A stretch of 5,088 nt of DNA from Porticoccaceae bacterium (GTDB taxonomy: Bacteria > Pseudomonadota > Gammaproteobacteria > Pseudomonadales > Porticoccaceae). This document shows positions 1 through 5,088 of the stretch, one piece after another. The notes under the pieces are model-generated. The model was not told the origin of the DNA. It made no database searches and saw nothing but the letters and a program-made list of their open reading frames with translations. The stretch spans positions 1-5,088 of the forward strand of contig JAHRWI010000380.1 in assembly GCA_019090225.1 (NCBI GenBank). Direction: 5' to 3'. The translations under genes were made by a program, and so were the position numbers. The first letter of the stretch is position 1. Every line of letters begins with the position of its first letter.

Positions 1-400
1 AAAACCGGTTCATCCCCACGGGTGTGGGGAACACACGTTCTTGTGACTCGCCAGTTTCCTGGCGTACGGTTCATCCCCACGGGTGTGGGGAACACGATTT
101 TTTCATTTTTGAACGTCGCATGAGTAGCGGTTCATCCCCACGGGTGTGGGGAACACCTGCGGCTGTCCTATTGGTGCTTGGCCCTTCACGGTTCATCCCC
201 ACGGGTGTGGGGAACACCTTTTTTGACTGACTGGAGTCAACCCCGCCGCCGGTTCATCCCCACGGGTGTGGGGAACACCTGCAAAGATGAACGCTGCAAG
301 CCCCCAAAGGCGGTTCATCCCCACGGGTGTGGGGAACACCATAACGAATTTAACGAAGCACGCCCGGATGACGGTTCATCCCCACGGGTGTGGGGAACAC

Positions 401-432
401 ATAAGTACACGTTCACACTAAAGCATAAGCTG
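401..432 (-). other. Spacer S48, diverged twin of S39
   Basis: This 32-nt spacer matches S39 (950-981) at 25 of 32 positions without gaps. Read on the plus strand from its third base it gives K-Y-T-F-T-L-K-H-K-L, against K-Y-V-F-T-L-K-H-K-L for S39. Four of the seven differences are at third codon positions and silent or at an incomplete codon; the other three lie in one Thr/Val codon. The pattern indicates homologous protein-coding protospacers at exactly the same position in two related invaders. I do not recognise the protein. Confidence 0.85.
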
Positions 433-949
433 CGGTTCATCCCCACGGGTGTGGGGAACACCCAGATTGTAGATGCCATTGCCGGTAAGCCCACGGTTCA
501 TCCCCACGGGTGTGGGGAACACTGATACAGAAAAAGGTGCAGACATAGCCACAGCGGTTCATCCCCACGGGTGTGGGGAACACCAGTGGAGTCACATTTT
601 CATAGCTGCCTATAGCGGTTCATCCCCACGGGTGTGGGGAACACGCCAGTTAATGATCTGGCCTTTATCGATACTGCGGTTCATCCCCACGGGTGTGGGG
701 AACACTGATGATTCGACCGTCGGCATTCTGAATATTGCGGTTCATCCCCACGGGTGTGGGGAACACTGGGTTATGCTGCGAACCACCATTGTTCGAGGCG
801 GTTCATCCCCACGGGTGTGGGGAACACAGGAGTGGGGGTATCAGGGGCAAGCGCCTGAGCGGTTCATCCCCACGGGTGTGGGGAACACAGTGAGCGTGGC
901 CTTCCGCTTGTGAGGGTTGGCGGTTCATCCCCACGGGTGTGGGGAACAC

Positions 950-981
950 ACAAGTATGTTTTCACACTCAAGCACAAGCTG
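950..981 (-). other. Spacer S39, diverged twin of S48
   Basis: A 32-nt spacer in exact register with S48 (401-432), sharing both ends of the protospacer window and 25 of 32 bases. In crRNA numbering, where position 1 is next to the PAM, the mismatches fall at 7, 13, 22-25 and 31. Position 7 belongs to the I-E seed (1-5, 7, 8), so the older S48 guide could be weakened against the S39 target. That would favour keeping both guides. This last step is inference. Confidence 0.85.
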
Positions 982-1681
982 CGGTTCATCCCCACGGGTG
1001 TGGGGAACACCTCAGCCGTTAGGACTAAATTCCAAAACGACCCGGTTCATCCCCACGGGTGTGGGGAACACCTTTCTGAACATCTTCCTAGCAGGCGCAG
1101 TAGCGGTTCATCCCCACGGGTGTGGGGAACACGGATTCCCGCACTCCGGGCAGGCCTCCGCATTCGGTTCATCCCCACGGGTGTGGGGAACACGAGAAGC
1201 AGCCGAGAAAACGGTTCTAGAAGAACGGTTCATCCCCACGGGTGTGGGGAACACGTGCGTGGTTACGTAACGTATCCCCACTAACTCGGTTCATCCCCAC
1301 GGGTGTGGGGAACACTCTCCTCAGCTTCTGCTAAAGGGTCATCACCACGGTTCATCCCCACGGGTGTGGGGAACACCAAAAATACAAAGACGAAGTCTAT
1401 CCAGATGACGGTTCATCCCCACGGGTGTGGGGAACACCAAACGCAGTATCGTATTCAATAGAAATCATGCGGTTCATCCCCACGGGTGTGGGGAACACCC
1501 TTTCGCACTTGAGTTCAGGGTGTAGCCACACGGTTCATCCCCACGGGTGTGGGGAACACAGTAGCTGTTGGGAAAGAGGCTGTAATGGCCTCGGTTCATC
1601 CCCACGGGTGTGGGGAACACCTCAGGTCAAACGTGCTAATGCAGGGATGATACGGTTCATCCCCACGGGTGTGGGGAACAC

Positions 1682-1714
1682 GTTTTCAATCTCATCGATC
1701 CGATCTAACAGCCG
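1682..1714 (-). other. Spacer S27, the only 33-nt spacer
   Basis: The repeat-to-repeat distance is 62 nt here (1653 to 1715), against 61 nt everywhere else in the window, and both flanking repeats are intact. The extra base is therefore in the spacer. In E. coli I-E, 33-nt spacers arise at low frequency from imprecise trimming or slippage during prespacer processing. The resulting crRNA would be 62 nt long. Confidence 0.9.
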
Positions 1715-2353
1715 CGGTTCATCCCCACGGGTGTGGGGAACACGCGCTAAAGGTCGCTGGAGTCGAGACAGAAGGCGGTTCATCCCCACGGGTGTGGGGA
1801 ACACATCAGAATGCGTTGTGCTCGTCCTATGCCCCTCGGTTCATCCCCACGGGTGTGGGGAACACCGTAAACGCGGACGTCGTCGTGGGGGTGCCGTCGG
1901 TTCATCCCCACGGGTGTGGGGAACACCCCCGGCGGGTAGACTGCCCGCCATGACACGACGGTTCATCCCCACGGGTGTGGGGAACACGCTAGCGCGTATC
2001 TCTTCCAGGATGGCGGGCACGGTTCATCCCCACGGGTGTGGGGAACACGGCTGTCGCATTGAGTCGAAAGACGTGCAGCGCGGTTCATCCCCACGGGTGT
2101 GGGGAACACTTCTATAATTCCAAGCAGGGCTTGGTTATCAACGGTTCATCCCCACGGGTGTGGGGAACACAAGGGGTATTGCTTGATCTTCAGGGTATCG
2201 GCCGGTTCATCCCCACGGGTGTGGGGAACACAACTGTATTGAGGTGGTTTTATCCTCTTCAATCGGTTCATCCCCACGGGTGTGGGGAACACCGCCGCCT
2301 CCAGGCTCTCAACTTTGTTCCTGACGGTTCATCCCCACGGGTGTGGGGAACAC

Positions 2354-2385
2354 AAAACATTGTGGTAGGCACCCACCACCATCGC
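2354..2385 (-). other. Spacer S16, overlaps spacer S7 by 21 nt
   Basis: This is a normal 32-nt spacer. Its right-hand 21 bases (2365-2385) are identical to the left-hand 21 bases of S7 (2903-2923). The two spacers were taken from the same invader region on the same strand, with start points 11 nt apart. Since S7 extends past S16 on the PAM side, the three bases next to the S16 protospacer can be read from S7. They are plus-strand cat at 2924-2926, which is 5'-ATG-3' in crRNA orientation and a functional I-E PAM in E. coli. Confidence 0.9.
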
Positions 2386-2902
2386 CGGTTCATCCCCACG
2401 GGTGTGGGGAACACGATCAGATCGAGCACTTCAATATCCCGCAGACCGGTTCATCCCCACGGGTGTGGGGAACACACCCAAATTCAAACTATTATTACTG
2501 GAAAAAGCGGTTCATCCCCACGGGTGTGGGGAACACTCGAGTTTGCCTAGAAAACATTCGATTGAGGCCGGTTCATCCCCACGGGTGTGGGGAACACAGG
2601 AATCGTCACGAATACTCCCCATTCAAAACCGGTTCATCCCCACGGGTGTGGGGAACACAGCTTTCATATCGCGGATCATCTCTTCAAGGTCGGTTCATCC
2701 CCACGGGTGTGGGGAACACCCCTGCGAGGGACATTTTTTTTATTAACACGACGGTTCATCCCCACGGGTGTGGGGAACACCTCGACCAAACCACATCAAG
2801 GCACTCGATCTGCGGTTCATCCCCACGGGTGTGGGGAACACATGTGCAGGCTCCAATAATCGGCACAGCCCAACGGTTCATCCCCACGGGTGTGGGGAAC
2901 AC

Positions 2903-2934
2903 GTAGGCACCCACCACCATCGCCATATCGACCG
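2903..2934 (-). other. Spacer S7, newer partner of S16 from the same target site
   Basis: A 32-nt spacer sharing 21 exact bases (2903-2923) with S16 (2365-2385). It lies nine spacers closer to the leader and so was acquired later. Merging the two gives 43 nt of target. In crRNA orientation one open frame of the merged stretch reads V-D-M-A-M-V-V-G-A-Y-H-N-V, which would fit a coding target, but a 43-nt stretch open in one frame is weak evidence. The target element is not identifiable from sequence alone. Confidence 0.9.
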
Positions 2935-3300
2935 CGGTTCATCCCCACGGGTGTGGGGAACACAAATGACCAATAGTTGGTAAGTGCCCCCTGAGCGGTT
3001 CATCCCCACGGGTGTGGGGAACACCCAAATACTACGTCTACGCAGCGCTAATCAAACGGTTCATCCCCACGGGTGTGGGGAACACCATTTTCCTTTCTTC
3101 GCGCATCGTAGCGCCAACGGTTCATCCCCACGGGTGTGGGGAACACTCCAGCGTGTACATTAAAATTTGATAATCATGCGGTTCATCCCCACGGGTGTGG
3201 GGAACACATCCCTACAGTCCATTGGCACCAGGATAACGGCGGTTCATCCCCACGGGTGTGGGGAACACGGACATCAGCAGCGTCGCCCCGGTAGTGCCCG

Positions 3301-3329
3301 CGGTTCATCCCCACGGGTGTGGGGAACAC
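3301..3329 (-). repeat. Leader-proximal CRISPR repeat (integration target)
   Basis: This is the first repeat after the leader and the copy that Cas1-Cas2 would duplicate at each acquisition. In the transcribed direction it starts GTGTTCCCC, forms the CCCCAC-ACCC-GTGGGG hairpin at repeat positions 6-21, and ends in the handle ATGAACCG. The expected Cas6e cut lies after G21, at the 3' base of the stem. The final G of every repeat is the base that, in E. coli I-E, comes from the PAM of the incoming protospacer. All 55 complete copies here carry it, as expected for a PAM ending in G. Confidence 0.95.
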
Positions 3330-3337
3330 ACTAAGTA

Positions 3338-3350
3338 TATCTGTTTGATT
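3338..3350 (-). promoter_or_regulatory. IHF-like binding site in the leader
   Basis: Minus-strand AATCAA-ACAG-ATA fits the IHF consensus WATCAA-N4-TTR except for one base in the last triplet. It lies at leader positions -21 to -9, between TTGGT and the first repeat. IHF bending here would bring the upstream anchor to the Cas1-Cas2 complex, as shown for E. coli I-E. IHF is typical of Proteobacteria, which fits the organism suggested by the cas genes. Confidence 0.65.
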
Positions 3351-3366
3351 ATTAAAGAGCTTTTGC

Positions 3367-3394
3367 ACTATGAAAAATCTACCAATTATTTCAA
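3367..3394 (-). promoter_or_regulatory. Candidate sigma-70 promoter for the array
   Basis: On the minus strand TTGAAA (3394-3389, five of six bases of the -35 consensus) is followed after 16 bp by CATAGT (3372-3367, four of six bases of the -10 consensus). Transcription would start roughly 30 bases before the first repeat. The -35 box is part of the right arm of the 10-bp inverted repeat, so a protein bound there could compete with RNA polymerase. The -10 match is mediocre and the AT-rich leader offers other weak matches, so this is a proposal only. Confidence 0.4.
3381..3385 (-). promoter_or_regulatory. Integrase anchoring site (TTGGT) in the leader
   Basis: Read on the minus strand, TTGGT occupies leader positions -56 to -52, where -1 is the base touching the first repeat. 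In E. coli type I-E this upstream motif is contacted by Cas1-Cas2 after IHF folds the leader, and it helps make insertion specific to the leader end. The identical offset, and the match continuing through TTGGTAGATT, make chance unlikely. The role is inferred from E. coli. Confidence 0.75.
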
Positions 3395-3416
3395 GAAAAA
3401 TCGAGCTTTCTTGAAA
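3389..3416. repeat. Perfect 10-bp inverted repeat between cas2 and the array promoter
   Basis: Plus-strand arms TTTCAAGAAA (3389-3398) and TTTCTTGAAA (3407-3416) are perfect reverse complements around an 8-nt loop. Each arm is also of the form TTTC-NN-GAAA, so the element can be seen as two such half-sites 18 bp apart centre to centre. It starts 9 bases after the cas2 stop codon (reading leftward) and covers the candidate -35 box. It could be an operator or an mRNA hairpin closing the cas transcript. No run of T follows the stem in the cas direction, so an ordinary intrinsic terminator is less likely. Confidence 0.7.
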
Positions 3417-3424
3417 ACATAAAA

Positions 3425-3727
3425 TCAAAGTTCCGATGAATCTTTTGGAGGTAAAAACGACACCAGTCGAAGACCATCATAATCCACCGGGATCCGCCGG
3501 TTTTCTCCAAAGGTTTGAAACTCATAGCCAGATTCAGTATTAGTGGCCCAGGCCATGACCACATTCCCTTCATCGGCTAGCACGATAACCTGCTCCCAGA
3601 TCATTTCACGGATTTTTCGACCGACATCACCAATATAGACACCCGCTCGAATTTCCAAAAGCCACACCGCTAAGCGTCCCCTGAGCCTCGGCGGCACATT
3701 TTCGGTGACAACCACTAACATACTCAT
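3425..3727 (-). CDS. cas2: CRISPR-associated protein Cas2, type I-E
   Basis: This 100-residue protein is the Cas2e subunit of the Cas1-Cas2 integrase. A Cas2 dimer bridges two Cas1 dimers and acts as the ruler that sets spacer length. The N-terminus (MSMLVVVTEN, then PPRLRGR) is essentially that of E. coli Cas2. Visible conserved residues include Glu9, the DNA-contacting basic residues Arg14, Arg16, Lys38, Arg40, Arg77 and Arg78, and Glu65 and Asp84, which contact Cas1 in the E. coli complex. It ends LRLVSFLPPKDSSEL, about six residues longer than the 94-residue E. coli protein; there is no DnaQ-type fusion. The ATG lies 3 nt after the cas1 stop, with GGAG 10 nt upstream inside the end of cas1, so the two genes are surely co-transcribed and probably translationally coupled. 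The leader follows immediately. Confidence 0.98.
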   Translation of the reverse strand: MSMLVVVTENVPPRLRGRLAVWLLEIRAGVYIGDVGRKIREMIWEQVIVLADEGNVVMAWATNTESGYEFQTFGENRRIPVDYDGLRLVSFLPPKDSSEL

Positions 3728-3730
3728 TGT

Positions 3731-4651
3731 TTAGCCACTCCGATGGCCTTCATCACCGATGCTTTCCGGTTCGGGAATGGCGGGCGGTTGAGAATCTTCG
3801 GGAGGTGGCGGTGGCTCAATACCACCTGCAGATAACATCTCTTCAATAGAAGGAATGATGTTTTTGAGCAATTTGGAACTGCGAAAAATATCGCGGCAAG
3901 CGATACGGACTTCACGATCAGGTTTGCTGGGGTGTTTGGCAGCGACTTTAAAAGCAACGGGAACCACGGTTTCAAACTTGAAAATGTCGGCAACATCGTA
4001 AACAAAGGAAAGTGGTTTTCCGCTGTGAATAAACCCAACAGCGGGCGCGTATCCGGCTGCCAATACCGCCGCTTCGGTAACGCCGTACAAGCAGGAGGTC
4101 GCTGCACTCAGGCACTGGTTGATGACATCACCCGCTTCCCAATCTTTCGGATCATAACGACGCCCCTGCCATTTAACACCATATTGTTTGGCCATCAATT
4201 CGTAGGTTTTGCGTACCCGTGCGCCCTCGACGCCGCGTAACTGATTAACGCTACGGCGCTCTGGCGCGGGCTCACCAAAACGCATTTCAAACATTTTTCG
4301 TACGACTTTTAAACGCAGTTCTTCATCCAGCGCAAGCTTGGCCTGATAGAGTAATTTATCTGAACGGGCACCGCCGGGTTGGCCCGCCGAGTAGAGCCGC
4401 ACACCCGCTTCGCCAACCCAAATTAAGAGTGTGCCGGTGGTTGCGGCAAGTTTGACAGCGGCGTGGGAAACCCGTGTGCCGGGTTCAAGCATCAAACACG
4501 CGACGGAGCCAACCGGGATAAGCATACGCTCACCGTTCACCTCGTCGACCACAACAAACGCGCCATCTTTGACATCAATGCGGCCGTACTGGATAAAGAT
4601 CATTGAGATGCGATCCTTGATGGGAATGGGTTTGAGGGGTAAATAGCTCAT
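3731..4651 (-). CDS. cas1: CRISPR-associated endonuclease/integrase Cas1, type I-E
   Basis: This 306-residue protein (305 in E. coli) is the catalytic subunit that joins new spacers to the first repeat. It aligns over its full length with E. coli Cas1e as I remember it, including the stretches SMIFIQYGRIDV, GQPGGARSDKLLYQAKLALD and INQCLSAATSCLYGVTEAA. The metal-binding active-site residues are present: Glu142, His209, Asp219 and Asp222, one higher than in E. coli. The PAM-reading residues of the E. coli structure also appear, as Tyr166, Lys212, Gln288 and Ile292. The C-terminal tail from about residue 278 is proline-rich (PPPPPEDSQPPAIPEP, then GDEGHRSG) like the tail that clamps the PAM and docks on Cas2. 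The ATG has AGG five bases upstream and no in-frame upstream alternative was found. It precedes cas2 by 3 nt. Confidence 0.98.
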   Translation of the reverse strand: MSYLPLKPIPIKDRISMIFIQYGRIDVKDGAFVVVDEVNGERMLIPVGSVACLMLEPGTRVSHAAVKLAATTGTLLIWVGEAGVRLYSAGQPGGARSDKLLYQAKLALDEELRLKVVRKMFEMRFGEPAPERRSVNQLRGVEGARVRKTYELMAKQYGVKWQGRRYDPKDWEAGDVINQCLSAATSCLYGVTEAAVLAAGYAPAVGFIHSGKPLSFVYDVADIFKFETVVPVAFKVAAKHPSKPDREVRIACRDIFRSSKLLKNIIPSIEEMLSAGGIEPPPPPEDSQPPAIPEPESIGDEGHRSG

Positions 4652-4680
4652 GGTTGCCTGCCTTTTTACGATGCATGGTT

Positions 4681-4703
4681 TTTCACAATTGATATTTGTG
4701 AAA
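4681..4703. repeat. Perfect 8-bp inverted repeat in the cas6e-cas1 gap
   Basis: TTTCACAA (4681-4688) and TTGTGAAA (4696-4703) are perfect reverse complements separated by 7 nt. They lie in the 62-nt non-coding gap between the cas6e stop and the cas1 start. I would expect only a short gap between these genes in an E. coli-like operon. The element could be a hairpin that affects processing or stability of the cas transcript, or a dyad for a regulator of cas1-cas2. The half-sites point the wrong way for CRP. In the cas direction a run of A, not T, follows, so it is not a standard intrinsic terminator. Confidence 0.6.
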
Positions 4704-4713
4704 TTCTTTATAG

Positions 4714-5088
4714 CTACTCTTTTCGAATTAGCATTAGCCCGCAGCCAAATGCTTTTGAACGTCCCAGACCACGACTTATTTGGGGCTTGCCATCATTTCC
4801 AGACTCGCCAATAAACAGCTGTTTCAAAAAAACATCTGGCTCGGTGATTTCAATCTGCCCCTGAAAATCCAGACTCGCAAATTGTCGAATATTTTTATCG
4901 TTAGCTTTGCGTACCTGATGGAACTGATGATTTGATACCAATAACTGTTCCAGTCGAAAACCGCAGGTTTTCCCCTGTTTTTGTAACCATTCTTCTCCAG
5001 CCTCGTGGTGAATGCTGGCGCTGGGCGGCCTGTCAGCCGGGTCATGAAAACGTTGTTTATAGTCGTCCGCTTTTGCTTCAATGATGTC
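4714..5088 (-). CDS. cas6e: CRISPR-associated endoribonuclease Cas6e, C-terminal 124 residues (5' end off window)
   Basis: The frame is open from the right edge of the window to a TAG at 4716-4714, giving the last 124 residues of a protein that is about 199 residues long in E. coli (CasE/Cse3). Cas6e cuts the repeat hairpin of the precursor transcript and stays bound to the crRNA 3' hairpin inside Cascade. The diagnostic feature is the C-terminal glycine-rich loop GLGRSKAFGCGLMLIR at fragment residues 107-122, typical of the second ferredoxin-like domain of Cas6 proteins. A segment like GEEWLQKQGKTCGFRL at about 31-46 also fits the family. The catalytic N-terminal His/Tyr region is outside the window and cannot be judged. 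A TTG at 4941 could be mistaken for a start, but the frame and the similarity continue upstream of it. Position before cas1-cas2 is the standard I-E gene order. Confidence 0.95.
   Translation of the reverse strand, partial: DIIEAKADDYKQRFHDPADRPPSASIHHEAGEEWLQKQGKTCGFRLEQLLVSNHQFHQVRKANDKNIRQFASLDFQGQIEITEPDVFLKQLFIGESGNDGKPQISRGLGRSKAFGCGLMLIRKE

Larger units (their letters stand above)
1..3329 (-). CRISPR. Type I-E CRISPR array, 55 complete repeats, open at the left edge
   Basis: A 29-nt repeat recurs every 61 nt from base 6 to base 3329: 55 complete copies that look identical by eye, and 54 complete spacers. Bases 1-5 are the end of a further spacer, so the array continues leftward. Read on the minus strand, the repeat has a stem CCCCAC / GTGGGG around an ACCC loop, followed by the eight bases ATGAACCG. 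This matches the I-E repeat fold and the 5' handle left by Cas6e (AUAAACCG in E. coli). Transcription therefore runs leftward from the AT-rich leader beside cas2, and the right end is the newest. Spacers are 32 nt except S27 (1682-1714), which is 33 nt. Expected crRNAs are 61 nt: 8-nt handle, 32-nt guide and 21-nt hairpin. No degenerate terminal repeat is seen, so the old end lies outside the window. Confidence 0.99.
3330..3424 (-). promoter_or_regulatory. CRISPR leader
   Basis: These 95 AT-rich bases lie between the cas2 stop codon and the first repeat. The leader has two expected jobs: starting the leftward transcript that becomes crRNA, and directing Cas1-Cas2 to the first repeat. It contains TTGGTAGATT starting 56 bases before the repeat, the same motif and offset as I remember in the E. 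coli K-12 leader, and an IHF-like site nearer the repeat. Candidate promoter elements and a perfect inverted repeat lie in its cas2-proximal half. It holds no credible gene. Confidence 0.93.

Noticed and set aside
1194..1225. Repeat-like CGGTTC inside spacer S35, 14 nt before the next real repeat
   Set aside because: It is a six-base match with no further similarity to the repeat, compatible with chance. The spacer has the normal 32-nt length.
1927..2019. Ten shared bases in opposite orientation between neighbouring spacers S23 and S22 (TGCCCGCCAT), and a GGCGGG / CCCGCC hairpin in S23
   Set aside because: Ten bases is too short to show a common source among 54 spacers compared in both orientations, and the flanks differ.
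24..2983. Many overlapping open frames across the array with recurring peptides such as RFIPTGVGNT, GSSPRVWGT and VHPHGCGEH (plus) or VFPTPVGMNR (minus)
   Set aside because: These are translations of the CRISPR repeat in its three frames. The 61-nt period rotates the frame at every unit, producing a fixed cycle of three peptides. They are known false proteins of I-E arrays.
3389..3416. Leader inverted repeat as an ordinary rho-independent terminator for cas2
   Set aside because: The stem is AT-rich and in the cas2 direction it is followed by TAATTGG rather than a T run. I keep it as an unexplained dyad.
3183..3573. Two minus-strand open frames covering the leader-array border and the end of cas2
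   Set aside because: One contains repeat-derived residues and the leader; the other overlaps cas2 out of frame. Neither resembles a protein, and cas2 explains the region.
3724..4646. Open frames of 71-127 residues on both strands inside cas1
   Set aside because: They are shadows of cas1, whose full-length match and active-site residues leave no doubt about the coding frame.
4681..4703. Possible CRP site in the cas6e-cas1 gap
   Set aside because: CRP needs TGTGA-N6-TCACA. Here the half-sites are in the opposite order (TCACA first) with a longer spacing.
4824..5081. An 85-residue minus-strand frame inside cas6e
   Set aside because: It is out of frame with the GLGRSKAFGCG motif, overlaps the true frame completely and has no recognisable content.
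3425..5088. Search for cargo genes, an anti-CRISPR, a toxin-antitoxin pair or an insertion sequence beside the cas genes
   Set aside because: All coding space is taken by cas2, cas1 and cas6e in standard order with only 3-nt and 62-nt gaps. I see no extra gene, target duplication or terminal repeat.

Overview
The window is the adaptation end of a type I-E CRISPR-Cas locus. Everything reads on the minus strand, so the functional order runs right to left: cas6e (5' part off the window), cas1, cas2, an AT-rich leader, then a long CRISPR array that runs off the left edge. Cas1 and Cas2 closely resemble the E. coli K-12 I-E proteins as I remember them. The leader carries its signals at E. coli-like positions. 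With a coding GC near 50 %, this suggests a gammaproteobacterium; I cannot name a genus.

Layout: bases 1-5 are the tail of a spacer that starts outside the window. Bases 6-3329 hold 55 complete 29-nt repeats, identical by eye, and 54 complete spacers. All spacers are 32 nt except one of 33 nt. I number spacers from the leader: S1 = 3269-3300 (newest) to S54 = 35-66 (oldest here). Bases 3330-3424 are the leader, with an integrase-anchoring TTGGT, an IHF-like site, a candidate crRNA promoter and a perfect 10-bp inverted repeat. cas2 is 3425-3727 and cas1 is 3731-4651, three bases apart. A 62-nt gap with an 8-bp perfect inverted repeat separates cas1 from the 3' part of cas6e (4714-5088).

How it works together (family knowledge): Cas1-Cas2 captures PAM-selected invader DNA and, with IHF bending the leader, inserts it at the leader-repeat border. 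The array is transcribed leftward from the leader. Cas6e cuts each repeat hairpin to give 61-nt crRNAs, which load into Cascade (genes off the right edge) and recruit Cas3.

The system type is well known, so I do not claim a new system. The most informative content is in the spacers. S7 and S16 overlap by 21 nt, which lets a PAM (ATG) be read from the array itself. S39 and S48 look like two diverged versions of the same protospacer in a protein-coding gene, differing mainly at third codon positions. Two perfect inverted repeats in the non-coding gaps are possible regulatory sites.
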